A DNA stretch of 64,000 nucleotides from Streptomyces melanogenes (lineage in GTDB: Bacteria; Actinomycetota; Actinomycetes; Streptomycetales; Streptomycetaceae). Below the pieces are notes generated by a model. The model made no database searches. It was not told the origin of the DNA and saw only the letters and a list, made by a program, of their open reading frames with translations. Every line of letters starts with the position of its first letter. Within the stretch, counting starts at the first letter, position 1. Shown one piece after another: positions 17,309 through 26,295 of this stretch. A program made the translations under genes and the position numbers. The DNA lies in the NCBI RefSeq assembly GCF_014649795.1, contig NZ_BMTS01000002.1:62001-126000 (forward strand), read 5' to 3'.

Positions 17309-18172
17309 ATGTCACAAACGACGGGCGCTCAGAGCGCCGCCGCCCCGGCCCGCTTCTCCGATGTGAAGGGGTGGTTCTGGCCCGCCGACCAACTGCTCTT
17401 CGACTGGTTCCTGGCGCGCCAGGAGCGCCAGGAACTCCGTGGTGACCTGCTGGAACTCGGCGCGTACCTGGGCAAGAGCGCGATCTTCCTGGGGTCGTAC
17501 CTGCGGGAGGGCGAGACGTTCACGGTCTGCGACCTGTTCGACTCGCCCGCGCCGGACGACCCCAACAGCGAGGAGATGGACCGCTCGTACGCGACGCTGA
17601 CGCGGCGGGCGTTCGAGGCGAACTACCTGTCCTTCCACGACTCGCTCCCGGTCGTCGTCCAGGCACCCACGTCGGTGATCACGTCCCGGGTGTCGGCGGC
17701 GTCCTGCCGCTTCGTCCACGTGGACGCGTCGCACCTGTACGAGCATGTGTACGGGGACATCGCGGCGGCCCGGGCCCTGGTCGCCCCCGACGGGATCGTG
17801 GCGTTCGACGACTTCCGGGCGGAGCACTGTCCGGGGGTGGCGGCGGCGGTGTGGGGGGCGGTGGCGACGACGGGCCTCCGTCCGATCTGCATCACGGGAA
17901 CGAAGTTCTACGGCACGTGGTCGGACCCGGAGCCGGCTCGGTCGGAGCTGCTGTCGTGGCTCTCGTCCCGTCCCGACATGTGGCACGGGGTGGAGGAGGT
18001 GGCGGGGGCGCCGCTGATCCGGATCGCGGGGAAGAAGGCGGTGGCGCCAACGCCGCCGCGCTCCCGCCACGAGGGGGCCGCGACCCCCTCGACGCCGTCC
18101 CCGGCGACGCCCCCGAAGCCGCGAGCGCCCCTGACCCGCCGCTTGGCGAGGACGCTACTGCCGCGCCGCTGA
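17309..18172 (+). CDS. Class I SAM-dependent methyltransferase (Methyltransf_24 type)
   Basis: The 287-residue protein has a Rossmann methyltransferase core (about 35-235). The SAM glycine motif is LLELGAYLGKSAIFLG, an acidic strand is FTVCDLFD, and VHVDASHLYEHVYGDI is typical of this family's FkbM/macrocin-like branch. The substrate is unknown. The last 45 residues are a basic, Pro/Thr-rich tail. AGGA precedes the ATG. It is convergent with the SLATT gene across a large repeat. Confidence 0.82.
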   Translation: MSQTTGAQSAAAPARFSDVKGWFWPADQLLFDWFLARQERQELRGDLLELGAYLGKSAIFLGSYLREGETFTVCDLFDSPAPDDPNSEEMDRSYATLTRRAFEANYLSFHDSLPVVVQAPTSVITSRVSAASCRFVHVDASHLYEHVYGDIAAARALVAPDGIVAFDDFRAEHCPGVAAAVWGAVATTGLRPICITGTKFYGTWSDPEPARSELLSWLSSRPDMWHGVEEVAGAPLIRIAGKKAVAPTPPRSRHEGAATPSTPSPATPPKPRAPLTRRLARTLLPRR

Positions 18173-18178
18173 ACGGCG

Positions 18179-18525
18179 GGTTTTTGCCCCACCCCACCCC
18201 TTCCCGAAACCCTCCGGGGGTGGGCGGGGGCGGAGGTGGTTTCCCGGGGGCTACGCCCCCGGACCCCTGGGTCTGCATTCGTCTGCGGACCGTCCCCAAC
18301 TGGTCGCGCAGTTCCCCGCGCCCCTTAAATGCCGCTCCGCGGCAATCCCCCTGGGTGCCCCGAAGGGGCGCATCCAGGGGCGCGGGGAACTGCGCGACCA
18401 GCCCGCCACGGTCCGCAGACGAACAGGGGGTCTGGGGGCGCAGCCCCCAGTAGCCCACCCCGCCCCGGTCCCACCCACCCGGCCGCCCGCCAGAGGGCCT
18501 TCGGGAAGGGGCGGGGTGGGGGCTT
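18179..18525. repeat. Mirror-symmetric composite repeat B-C-A-loop-A'-C'-B'
   Basis: Module B (about 18186-18230), C (GGGGGCTACGCCCCC, about 18246-18260) and A (about 18278-18325) occur in that order. After a loop come A' (about 18374-18421), C' (GGGGGCGCAGCCCCC, about 18434-18448) and B' (about 18486-18522). Order and orientation are exactly mirrored. The element fills the entire 353-base gap between two convergent genes and has no coding potential I trust. Confidence 0.9.
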
Positions 18526-19251
18526 CTACCTCGGGGACTCCGGGGGGCGTTGGCGGGGCATGTTGGGGCGGGTGCCTGGGGGGAGGGGGAAGCGGCCTGG
18601 GCCGGGGGCTGCGTCCGGGCGGGGGGAGGAGGATGCCAGCGACTGCATGACCAGCGGCGCTGGGCCCGAGCGGAATTCCACCATCCAGTCCGCCGTTTCG
18701 GAGCGGACCAGTTCCGTCACGTCTTCTGAGAAGCGGCGGAGGACCGTGAGGCAGCGGTCCGCCGCCTCGCTCGCCGTCCCCTCCGTCGGGCCGAGCACCT
18801 CACGAACACTCTCCGACGCCCAGTCGAACTGCAGCACCTGCAACCTCCGCTGCACCGCCTGCGCCGTCGCAACATCCCGCATCCACCCCGACGTAAGCCC
18901 GAAGTACCGGTCGCAGGCCAGGCACGCCGCCCCCAGGAGCAGTGAGACGTAGCCCCAGCCGGACGCCCCCGACAGCGCGCCCGTGACGTCGAGCAGCGGC
19001 AGCCCCGCCCCGGCGATCGCGCCCGCCGCCGTGCACACCCGCAGCACCCGCGCGCCCCGCCGCTTCCACAGCCGGTCCGCCAGGTACCACTCGGCCGTGC
19101 GCAGCGCCCCCGCCTCGACCCACCGGTACAGCTCGTCCAGCCGTTCCGCGGGCTCGCCCCAGTCGCCGAGCGGGAACGGGCGACCGGTCAGGTCGCGCTC
19201 GTCCCGGGGCGGTCCCGGAAGCCCCTCGGGCTGCATCTCCGGCTGGCTCAC
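18526..19251 (-). CDS. SLATT-type two-helix membrane protein
   Basis: The 241-residue protein has two adjacent membrane helices (about 78-97 and 104-122; CTAAGAIAGAGLPLLDVTG and WGYVSLLLGAACLACDRYF) followed by a long amphipathic helical region. This arrangement matches SLATT-domain proteins, which in other contexts are predicted pore-forming effectors. Here no nucleotidyltransferase or SLOG partner is adjacent. GTG 19251 is preceded by GGAGGGAG. The C-terminus is a low-complexity Pro/Arg tail ending at the repeat. Confidence 0.6.
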   Translation of the reverse strand: MSQPEMQPEGLPGPPRDERDLTGRPFPLGDWGEPAERLDELYRWVEAGALRTAEWYLADRLWKRRGARVLRVCTAAGAIAGAGLPLLDVTGALSGASGWGYVSLLLGAACLACDRYFGLTSGWMRDVATAQAVQRRLQVLQFDWASESVREVLGPTEGTASEAADRCLTVLRRFSEDVTELVRSETADWMVEFRSGPAPLVMQSLASSSPRPDAAPGPGRFPLPPGTRPNMPRQRPPESPR

Positions 19252-19583
19252 CCGGCGCTCCCTCCGCGGTGCGTATCGAAACTGTCGGCGTACGGTCGGC
19301 ACATGTCGGTGACGTAACGTACAGTCACCGTCCATCACCGTGCGCAGCGGCCACCGGCCTCCCCCGAGACGTGACTGCCCTTCCTACCGCCGAATGGTGG
19401 GAGCCAGAGCCGATATCCCGGTATTTCCCCCCGTAAGAGGGCCTTGATCAGGTAGGAGAACCTCCGTCGACTCACTCGAAAGAGTTGCGGAGCAGTGCGC
19501 GGGGAGAGCACGTAGGCTCGGAGTGCCGGATCCTTCCGGCACCCGAGTACGCGACACGACTACGCGAAAAGACGGAGTGCACC
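19252..19583. other. Divergent intergenic region, SLATT gene / ybaB
   Basis: The 332 bases separate two divergently transcribed genes and should hold both promoters. I see one perfect hairpin, GTGCCGGA-TCCT-TCCGGCAC (19523-19542), about 40 bases before the ybaB start and probably in its leader. No signal-recognition RNA or tRNA is present. Confidence 0.6.
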
Positions 19584-19919
19584 GTGATCCCTGGTGGTGG
19601 CCAGCCCAACATGCAGCAGCTGCTCCAGCAGGCGCAGCAGATGCAGCAGGACCTCGCCCGTGCGCAGGAGGAGCTCGCCGCGACCGAGGTCGACGGCCAG
19701 GCCGGCGGCGGGCTCGTCAAGGCGACCGTGACCGGCTCCGGCGAGCTGCGCGGCCTCGTCATCGACCCGAAGGCGGTCGACCCGGAGGACACCGAGACGC
19801 TCGCGGACCTCGTCGTCGCCGCCGTCCAGGCCGCGAACGAGAACGCGCAGCAGCTCCAGCAGCAGAAGCTCGGCCCGCTGGCGCAGGGCCTCGGCTCAAT
19901 GCCGGGCCTGCCCTTCTGA
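19584..19919 (+). CDS. ybaB: YbaB/EbfC nucleoid-associated protein
   Basis: The 111-residue protein is a small DNA-binding, dimeric nucleoid protein. A Gln-rich helix ([22 protein letters not shown]) is followed by the conserved strand region ([22 protein letters not shown]) and a C-terminal helix rich in Gln and Asn. GTG 19584 is preceded by ACGGAG. It sits directly before recR, the order widely conserved in bacteria, where both belong to recombination and chromosome-maintenance functions. Confidence 0.95.
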   Translation: MIPGGGQPNMQQLLQQAQQMQQDLARAQEELAATEVDGQAGGGLVKATVTGSGELRGLVIDPKAVDPEDTETLADLVVAAVQAANENAQQLQQQKLGPLAQGLGSMPGLPF

Positions 19920-20032
19920 GGCGGCTGCGGGAGCGCGCTCCTGAACAGTGGTGAACAACGCGGGTCCGCCCTTATGCGGCGCCCGCCCACCAACTACCGT
20001 AAGCACCCGGAAGACCCACGAGAGGCAGTCCG

Positions 20033-20632
20033 TTGTACGAAGGCGTGGTCCAGGACCTCATCGACGAGTTGGGCAGGCTGCCCGGCGTCGGTCCCAAGAG
20101 CGCGCAGCGGATCGCCTTCCACATCCTCCAGGCCGAGCCCACCGACGTGCGCAGGCTCGCGCACGCCCTGCTCGAAGTGAAGGACAAGGTCCGGTTCTGC
20201 GCGGTGTGCGGCAACGTGGCGCAGGAGGAGCGGTGCAACATCTGCCGCGACCCGCGCCGCGACCCGGCCGTCATCTGCGTCGTGGAGGAGCCGAAGGACG
20301 TCGTGGCGATCGAGCGGACCCGTGAGTTCCGCGGCCGCTACCACGTGCTCGGCGGCGCCATCAGCCCCATCGAGGGGGTCGGCCCGGACGACCTGCGCAT
20401 CCGCGAGCTGCTCGCCCGGCTCGCCGACGGCACGGTCACCGAGCTGATCCTGGCCACCGACCCGAACCTGGAGGGCGAGGCGACAGCGACGTACCTCGCC
20501 CGCATGATCAAGCCGATGGGCCTGCGGGTCACCCGGCTGGCCAGCGGACTCCCCGTCGGGGGAGATCTGGAGTACGCGGACGAGGTCACGCTCGGGCGGG
20601 CCTTTGAAGGAAGGCGACTTCTCGATGTCTGA
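20033..20632 (+). CDS. recR: Recombination mediator RecR
   Basis: The 199-residue protein loads RecA at gapped DNA together with RecF and RecO. It shows the N-terminal helix-hairpin-helix ([20 protein letters not shown], about 10-29), a Cys4 zinc finger ([16 protein letters not shown], about 57-72) and a Toprim domain ([19 protein letters not shown] onward). The start is TTG with GAGAGG upstream. The stop codon overlaps the next gene's start by eight bases. Confidence 0.97.
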   Translation: MYEGVVQDLIDELGRLPGVGPKSAQRIAFHILQAEPTDVRRLAHALLEVKDKVRFCAVCGNVAQEERCNICRDPRRDPAVICVVEEPKDVVAIERTREFRGRYHVLGGAISPIEGVGPDDLRIRELLARLADGTVTELILATDPNLEGEATATYLARMIKPMGLRVTRLASGLPVGGDLEYADEVTLGRAFEGRRLLDV

Positions 20633-21284
20633 CGCAACGCTGCACGCGGTCAACCAGGATCCGGACTCCTTCGCGGTCCAGATCGCGGACCAGGTCGAGT
20701 CCTTCATCGTCGCGGTCACCGAGGTGGCCAAGGGCGACGAGCCGGACAGCGCGGTGCCGTTCCTGCTCCTGGAGGTCTCCCAACTGCTGCTCGCGGGCGG
20801 GCGCCTGGGCGCGCACGAGGACATCGTCCCGGACGAGCGGTACGAGCCGGACCTCGGCCCGGAGCCGGACGTCGACGACCTGCGCGAGCGGTTCGCGGCC
20901 CTGCTCGAGCCGATCGACGTGTACTCGGAGGTCTTCGACCCGTATGAGCCGCGCAAGGCGCCCGTCGCCTGCCGGATCTCCGACGACCTCGCGGACGTCG
21001 TCACCGACCTGCGCCACGGCCTCGCCCACTACCGCGCGGGCCGCACCACCGAGGCGCTGTGGTGGTGGCAGTTCTCGTACTTCTCCAACTGGGGCTCCAC
21101 CGCCTCCGCGACCCTGCGCGCCCTCCAGTCGCTGGTCGCCCACGTCCGCCTCAACCAGCCCCTCCAGGAGCTGGACGGCCTCGACACGGACGAGGACCTG
21201 ACCGAGGAGTCGCTCGCCGAGGAGGCGGGCCGCGTGATGGCCGAGGAGATCGCGGGGCCGCTGGGCCTGCGTACGGTCAAGTAG
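20625..21284 (+). CDS. DUF5063 protein
   Basis: The 219-residue soluble acidic protein belongs, as far as I recognise it, to DUF5063, a family usually found after recR in actinobacteria. Its function is unknown. The conserved part includes [20 protein letters not shown] and [15 protein letters not shown] 20625 lies inside the end of recR (ATGTCTGA overlap) with GAAGGAAGG upstream, so translation is probably coupled. Confidence 0.85.
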   Translation: MSDATLHAVNQDPDSFAVQIADQVESFIVAVTEVAKGDEPDSAVPFLLLEVSQLLLAGGRLGAHEDIVPDERYEPDLGPEPDVDDLRERFAALLEPIDVYSEVFDPYEPRKAPVACRISDDLADVVTDLRHGLAHYRAGRTTEALWWWQFSYFSNWGSTASATLRALQSLVAHVRLNQPLQELDGLDTDEDLTEESLAEEAGRVMAEEIAGPLGLRTVK

Positions 21285-21511
21285 TCCGGTACTGGCTCCG
21301 ACGGCTATGTGAGCCGCCCCACACCCGTGCGTACAACCACGGTCGAGGGGCAGGTGCGCCTTCACGAGCGGACCGGATCCGTCCCCCCGCCCGGGGGCCT
21401 ACCAAGATCACATCGCGAGCGGGACATCTCACGATGTGGCACCTCCCGGGCGGATCCGGGCCGCTCGTTAGACTGAGCCGACCGCAGTAATGGACTGAGC
21501 GAGGAGCGCAC
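21285..21511. other. Intergenic region upstream of ask
   Basis: The 227 bases hold the ask promoter region. I see no terminator with a T-tract. A run of mixed AT-containing sequence (CATCGCGAGCGGGACATC) lies about 100 bases before the start. No riboswitch fold, including a lysine-type element, is recognisable by eye. Confidence 0.4.
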
Positions 21512-22783
21512 GTGGGCCTTGTCGTGCAGAAGTACGGAGGCTCCTCCGTTGCCGATGCCGAGGGCATCAAGCGCGTCGCCAAGCGGATCGTGGAAGCCAA
21601 GAAGAACGGCCACCAGGTGGTCGTCGTGGTTTCCGCGATGGGCGACACGACGGACGAGTTGATCGATCTCGCCGAGCAGGTATCTCCGATGCCGACCGGC
21701 CGGGAATTCGACATGCTGCTGACCGCCGGAGAGCGGATCTCCATGGCCCTGCTGGCCATGGCGATCAAAAACCTGGGCCACAAGGCCCAGTCGTTCACGG
21801 GCAGCCAGGCAGGCGTCATCACGGACTCGGTCCACAACAAAGCGCGGATCATCGACGTCACGCCGGGCCGGATCCGGACCGCCCTCGACGAGGGCAACAT
21901 CGCGATCGTGGCCGGTTTCCAGGGGGTCTCCCAGGACTCCAAGGACATCACCACGCTCGGCCGAGGCGGGTCCGACACCACGGCCGTGGCCCTCGCGGCG
22001 GCGCTCGACGCCGAGGTCTGCGAGATCTACACCGACGTCGACGGTGTGTTCACCGCGGACCCGCGCGTGGTCAAGAAGGCCAAGAAGATCGACTGGATCT
22101 CCTTCGAGGACATGCTGGAGCTGGCCGCGTCCGGCTCCAAGGTGCTGCTGCACCGCTGCGTCGAGTACGCACGCCGTTACAACATTCCGATCCACGTCCG
22201 GTCGTCCTTCAGCGGACTTCAGGGCACCTGGGTCAGCAACGAACCGCGAGGGGATCAGCAGGTGGAGCACGCCATCATCTCCGGAGTCGCCCACGACGTC
22301 TCCGAGGCGAAGATCACGGTGGTCGGGGTCCCCGACAAGCCGGGCGAGGCCGCGGCCATCTTCCGGACGATCGCCAATGCCGAGATCAACATCGACATGG
22401 TCGTCCAGAACGTCTCCGCCGCCTCCACCGGGCTGACCGACATCTCCTTCACCCTGCCCAAGGCGGAGGGCCGCAAGGCCATCGACGCCCTGGAGCGGGC
22501 CAAGGCGACCATCGGCTTCGAGTCGCTGCGCTACGACGACCAGATCGCCAAGATCTCGCTGGTCGGCGCCGGGATGAAGACCAACCCGGGCGTCACCGCC
22601 GGGTTCTTCGAGGCGCTCAGCGACGCGGGCGTGAACATCGAGCTGATCTCCACCTCCGAGATCCGTATCTCCGTGGTCACCCGCGCCGACGACGTCAACG
22701 AGGCCGTGCGCGCCGTGCACACCGCCTTCGGCCTGGACTCCGACTCCGACGAGGCGGTCGTCTACGGAGGCACCGGACGATGA
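21512..22783 (+). CDS. ask: Aspartate kinase (alpha subunit, with internal beta start)
   Basis: The 423-residue enzyme phosphorylates aspartate, opening the lysine/threonine/methionine/diaminopimelate pathway. It has KYGGSSV (7-13), the kinase core with GFQGV and [10 protein letters not shown] near 150, and two C-terminal ACT domains for feedback binding ([13 protein letters not shown] and [15 protein letters not shown]). The GTG start has GAGGAGC upstream. An in-frame GTG at residue 251, preceded by GAGGGG, would give the regulatory beta subunit. It overlaps asd by four bases (ATGA), forming an operon. Confidence 0.97.
   Translation: MGLVVQKYGGSSVADAEGIKRVAKRIVEAKKNGHQVVVVVSAMGDTTDELIDLAEQVSPMPTGREFDMLLTAGERISMALLAMAIKNLGHKAQSFTGSQAGVITDSVHNKARIIDVTPGRIRTALDEGNIAIVAGFQGVSQDSKDITTLGRGGSDTTAVALAAALDAEVCEIYTDVDGVFTADPRVVKKAKKIDWISFEDMLELAASGSKVLLHRCVEYARRYNIPIHVRSSFSGLQGTWVSNEPRGDQQVEHAIISGVAHDVSEAKITVVGVPDKPGEAAAIFRTIANAEINIDMVVQNVSAASTGLTDISFTLPKAEGRKAIDALERAKATIGFESLRYDDQIAKISLVGAGMKTNPGVTAGFFEALSDAGVNIELISTSEIRISVVTRADDVNEAVRAVHTAFGLDSDSDEAVVYGGTGR
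22248..22264 (+). promoter_or_regulatory. Internal ribosome site and start for the aspartokinase beta subunit
   Basis: GAGGGG (22248-22253) lies eight bases before the in-frame GTG at 22262, codon 251, starting [12 protein letters not shown]. In Corynebacterium and Bacillus aspartokinases the beta subunit starts at the equivalent position, just before the ACT domains. Confidence 0.65.
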
Positions 22784-23835
22784 ACCGGGGGCCGGCGCTC
22801 GCGGTCGTCGGTGCGACCGGGGGCGCCGGCGCGGTGCTGCTCCAGATCCTGTCCCAGCACGCGGACGTCTGGGGCGAGATCAGGCTGGTCGCCTCCGCGC
22901 GCTCGGCGGGCCGCAAGCTCGTCGTGCGCGGCGAGGAGACCGAGGTCCTGCCTCTGGGCGAGGAGGCCCTCGACGGCGTAGACGTCGCCGTCTTCCTGGT
23001 GCCCGAGCAGGTCGCCGCCCAGTGGGCGCCGGTCGCCGCCGCCAAGGGCGCGGTGGTCGTGGACACCTCGGCGGCCTTCCGCATGGACCCGGACGTGCCG
23101 CTGGTGGTGCCCGAGGTCAACCCGCACGCCGTACGGCTGCGGCCGCGCGGGATCGTCGCCTCCCCGCACTGCGTCACCCTCGCGCTGATCGTGGCGGTGG
23201 GCGCGCTGCACGCCGAGTACGGCCTGAGCGGGCTCGTCGTCTCCACGTACCAGGCGGTCAGCGGCGCCGGCCGGGCCGGCGTCGAGACCCTGCGCGCCCA
23301 GCTCTCCCTCGTCGCGGGTACGGAACTGGGCACCGGGCCCGGCGATGTGCGCCGGGCTGTGGGCGAGGACACCGGGCCGTTCGCGGCGCCGGTCGCGCTC
23401 AACGTGGTGCCCTGGTCGGGGGAGCCGGCCGACGGCGGCTGGTCCAGCGAGGAGCTGGGGCTGCGCGCGGAGACCCGCAAGGTGCTCGGCCTGCCGCGGC
23501 TCGCGGTGGCCGCGACCTGCGTGCGGGTCCCGGTGGTCACCACCCACTCCGTCTCCGTCCACGCGACCTTCGAGAACGAGGTCGAGGTGGCGCGGGCCCA
23601 CGAGATCCTGGCCACCGCGCCCGGCGTGGTGCTGCTCGACGACCCGGCGGTGGGCGAGTTCCCGACGCCCGCCGACGCGGTCGGCACCGACCCGGCGTGG
23701 GTGGGACGGGTGCGGCGCTCGCCCGACGATCCGTACGCGCTCGACCTCTTCGTCTGCGGCGACAACCTCCGCAAGGGCTCGGCTTTGAACGCCGCTCAGA
23801 TCGCCGAGCTGGCGGCCGGGGAATTCAGCGGCTGA
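22780..23835 (+). CDS. asd: Aspartate-semialdehyde dehydrogenase, unusual active-site context
   Basis: The 351-residue enzyme reduces aspartyl phosphate to the semialdehyde with NADPH. It has the nucleotide loop VVGATGGAG (9-17), the active-site Cys131, Gln in TYQAVSGAG (about 158) and a C-terminal RVPVVTTHS and [17 protein letters not shown]. The catalytic motif reads SPHCVT where the family has NPNCTT or similar: His130 replaces the conserved Asn beside the Cys. Activity should be tested. ATG 22780 overlaps the ask stop, so the two pathway enzymes are translationally coupled. Confidence 0.9.
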   Translation: MNRGPALAVVGATGGAGAVLLQILSQHADVWGEIRLVASARSAGRKLVVRGEETEVLPLGEEALDGVDVAVFLVPEQVAAQWAPVAAAKGAVVVDTSAAFRMDPDVPLVVPEVNPHAVRLRPRGIVASPHCVTLALIVAVGALHAEYGLSGLVVSTYQAVSGAGRAGVETLRAQLSLVAGTELGTGPGDVRRAVGEDTGPFAAPVALNVVPWSGEPADGGWSSEELGLRAETRKVLGLPRLAVAATCVRVPVVTTHSVSVHATFENEVEVARAHEILATAPGVVLLDDPAVGEFPTPADAVGTDPAWVGRVRRSPDDPYALDLFVCGDNLRKGSALNAAQIAELAAGEFSG

Positions 23836-24141
23836 AGACCGGTCCCATACCGGCGCGATTTCGCCGCCGGGAAGGCCACAGAGTTTGTAGGATCTGTGAA
23901 CGCTCTGTGAGCAAGTCGCTGGTCTGTACCACTTGAACTGCACTGTTGCCCTGTTACACGATTCATTTCCGTGTCCCTGCAACCGGCAGCCCGGCATGGA
24001 GCGTCTATGCGGTCGCCCATCAAGGTGCCGTAAATATCGGGGCATTGGGGAAGAGCGAGTACGCATGAGGGCATTTGTCGCACTGTCAAAAACGGTGTCG
24101 TACGCGTACAACCCTGACGGGGGGAAGCGTGTCCAACTGGC
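23836..24141. other. Intergenic region upstream of the ECF sigma gene
   Basis: The 306 bases are lower in GC than their surroundings, as expected for a promoter region. They contain several AT-rich blocks (GTTACACGATTCATTTCC at about 23954-23971; GTCAAAAACGG at about 24083). No gene, terminator with a T-tract or recognisable RNA element is visible. Confidence 0.4.
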
Positions 24142-24810
24142 GTGGCAGAGGTTCTCGACATCAGCGCTATTCCGGTGCGCGGCGCAGTGGTCCGCCCGCT
24201 CCGGCGGCGGCCGCCCGGCGGCATGCCGGTGATCGCCCCCATGCCCACCGCGCGCCCCACCCGCGTCCCGTCCCAGCCGACGTCGGCCCGCGAGGGCACT
24301 GACGACGCCATGGCAGCGGGGACCACCGTCGACCACCTCACCGAGACCTACCGCGCGCACTACCGCTCGCTGCTCGGGCTCGCCGCCCTGCTGCTCGACG
24401 ACACGGCCTCCTGCGAGGACGTCGTCCAGGAGGCCTTCATCCGCGTCCACTCGGCCCGCTCGCGCGTGCGCGAGCCCGAGAAGACGCTCGCCTATCTGCG
24501 CCAGACCGTCGTCAACCTGTCCCGCTCGGCCCTGCGCCGCCGCATCCTCGGGCTCAAGCTGCTCTCCAAGCCGATGCCCGACATGGCGAGCGCCGAGGAG
24601 GGGGCGTACGACCAGCTGGAGCGGGACGCGCTGATCAAGGCCATGCGCGGCCTCCAGCGCCGCCAGCGCGAGGTCCTCGTGCTGCGGTACTTCGCGGACA
24701 TGACCGAGTCCCAGGTCGCCGAGACGCTGGGGATATCCCTGGGCTCGGTGAAGGCGTACGGCTCGCGCGGCATCGCGGCCCTCCGGATAGCCATGGAGGC
24801 ACCGGTATGA
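24142..24810 (+). CDS. ECF-type RNA polymerase sigma factor
   Basis: The 222-residue regulator has a basic, Pro-rich N-terminal extension (about 1-60), region 2 (YRAHYRSLLGLAALLLDDTASCEDVVQEAFIRV, split over 70-100) and region 4 (QRRQREVLVLRYFADMTESQVAETLGISLGSVKAY). The start is uncertain: GTG 24142 has no close ribosome site, and ATG 24310 would remove most of the extension. The stop overlaps the next gene by four bases; that gene encodes a membrane protein and is a candidate sensor or anti-sigma partner. Confidence 0.88.
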   Translation: MAEVLDISAIPVRGAVVRPLRRRPPGGMPVIAPMPTARPTRVPSQPTSAREGTDDAMAAGTTVDHLTETYRAHYRSLLGLAALLLDDTASCEDVVQEAFIRVHSARSRVREPEKTLAYLRQTVVNLSRSALRRRILGLKLLSKPMPDMASAEEGAYDQLERDALIKAMRGLQRRQREVLVLRYFADMTESQVAETLGISLGSVKAYGSRGIAALRIAMEAPV

Positions 24811-26147
24811 GCGCCAAGTGGAATGCGGGATTCGGGGACAGGGGGGATCGGCGGGGAGACGGCGACGAGCGCGGTGACCACCGCGGGCGCCGGGACGGCA
24901 CGGATGGCTTGACGGACGGTTTGTACAGCACCGACAGTCCGTACGGCACCGACAGTCCGTACGGTACGGCCGGGGCCCGAGGGGAACACGGGCACCACGG
25001 CGAGCACGGCGACCGCGGCCACGGCCGCCGCCACGGGGAGAGCACCTACGGGCCCGACCGCCCTCTGGACGACCGGACTGGAAACGGAATTGTGAACGAC
25101 CCCTTCCCACCTGGCCTCACCCCGGACGAAGACGCGCTGCGCCGGATGCTGCACGGCGCGGTGGACGGCATGGAGCCGTCCGAGGGAGCCCTGGACCACC
25201 TGCGCCGGGCCGTCCCCGCCCGCCAGGCCCGCAAGCGGCACGCGATGGTCGGCGCGGCCGCCGCGGCGCTGCTCATCGGCACCGCGGTCCCCGCGTTCCT
25301 GCACGTCGCCAACTCCGGCGCGGCCTCCGAGGACCGGCCCACCATCGCCGGGCACGGCCAGCAGGCCCAGGGCGGCACCGGCACCGCTCCGGGCGTGGAG
25401 GACGGTGACCGGGGGGCCGACAGGCCCTCCGGACGGACCCCCCGCACCCCGGCGCCGACCGGGACCGTGAAGCCCGTGGAGCCCGGGCGGACCGCCGTCG
25501 GCGGCACCGTGGGCGGCGCGACCGGACCCGTCGGCGGGCCGGTCGTCCCCGGCTCGCCGGTCTGCGACGCGACCGAACTCGGTGTGAAGTCCGCGCGGAT
25601 CAGCAAGCCCGACGCCGACGGCAAGGTCTACGGCACGTTCCGCGTCGCCAACGTCTCGCAGAAGCTCTGCCAGGTCAGCGGGGCGGGCAAGGTCGACTTC
25701 CAGGCGCTGGGCGCGGCCGACGCCTCCCGGATCACCGTCGTGGACCACTCCACCGGCGACCCGGCGGCCCGGCTGCCCGACCCCTCGCTGGAAGCCACCG
25801 GTCTCGTCCTCAAGCCGTCGGCCGCGTACGAGATCAAGTTCGCCTGGGTGCCGTCCGAGACCTGCCCCAAGCCACAGCCCTCGCCCGACCCCTCGCCGTC
25901 GACGGTCAGCGGAGGCGGCGGCGCGGCGACCGGCGGCACGGGGACCGGTACGGCCCCGACGGGCGCCGAACCCCAGCTCGGCGCCGCCGACCCGGCGACG
26001 CCCGCCACCCCGACGGACGGCAAGGTCGCGGTGACCCACGTCGCCGAACCGGGCGCCCCGACCGCCGAGGCGACCATCCCCAACGCCTGCGCCGGAACGA
26101 TCTACCGCACGGGCGTCCTCGCGGCCCCGACCCCGGCGGCACCCTGA
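24807..26147 (+). CDS. Single-pass membrane protein co-translated with the sigma factor
   Basis: I do not recognise a named family. The 446-residue protein has an N-terminal Gly/Asp/Arg/His-rich low-complexity part (1-95) with an 18-base direct repeat. A cytosolic segment GLTPDEDALRRMLHGAVDGMEPSEGALDHLRRAV follows in two adjoining helices, then one membrane helix (about 147-166), a Gly/Pro/Thr-rich stalk and an outer domain with four Cys (SPVCDATE, KLCQV, ETCPK, NACAG). The ATGA overlap with the sigma gene and the topology suggest a role in controlling that sigma factor, though no classical anti-sigma motif is visible. Confidence 0.75.
   Translation: MSAKWNAGFGDRGDRRGDGDERGDHRGRRDGTDGLTDGLYSTDSPYGTDSPYGTAGARGEHGHHGEHGDRGHGRRHGESTYGPDRPLDDRTGNGIVNDPFPPGLTPDEDALRRMLHGAVDGMEPSEGALDHLRRAVPARQARKRHAMVGAAAAALLIGTAVPAFLHVANSGAASEDRPTIAGHGQQAQGGTGTAPGVEDGDRGADRPSGRTPRTPAPTGTVKPVEPGRTAVGGTVGGATGPVGGPVVPGSPVCDATELGVKSARISKPDADGKVYGTFRVANVSQKLCQVSGAGKVDFQALGAADASRITVVDHSTGDPAARLPDPSLEATGLVLKPSAAYEIKFAWVPSETCPKPQPSPDPSPSTVSGGGGAATGGTGTGTAPTGAEPQLGAADPATPATPTDGKVAVTHVAEPGAPTAEATIPNACAGTIYRTGVLAAPTPAAP
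24930..24965 (+). repeat. 18-bp tandem repeat inside the sigma-partner gene
   Basis: ACCGACAGTCCGTACGGC is followed by a copy differing only at the last base, encoding TDSPYG twice. Confidence 0.9.
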
Positions 26148-26243
26148 CGGCTCCTCGTCCGGAGGGGGAGGAGCACGAGGGGGCGGCGGCCGGTTGATTC
26201 AGGCCCCCGCCCCCTCGCACGTGGTGCGCTGCGGTTCAGTGCC

Positions 26244-26288
26244 TAAGGGGCGCGGGGAACTGCGCGACCAGCCCCCACCGGCCCGCAG
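26244..26288. repeat. Single A' arm of the module A repeat
   Basis: AAGGGGCGCGGGGAACTGCG and the outer CCACCGGCCCGCAGA are present without a matching forward arm nearby. It lies between the convergent ends of the sigma-partner and SURF1 genes. Confidence 0.85.
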
Positions 26289-26295
26289 AAGACAC

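Noticed and set aside
19252..19583. Possible signal-recognition-particle RNA upstream of ybaB
   Set aside because: The conserved tetraloop and GGAAGGAAGCAG-type core are absent; only a short hairpin is present.
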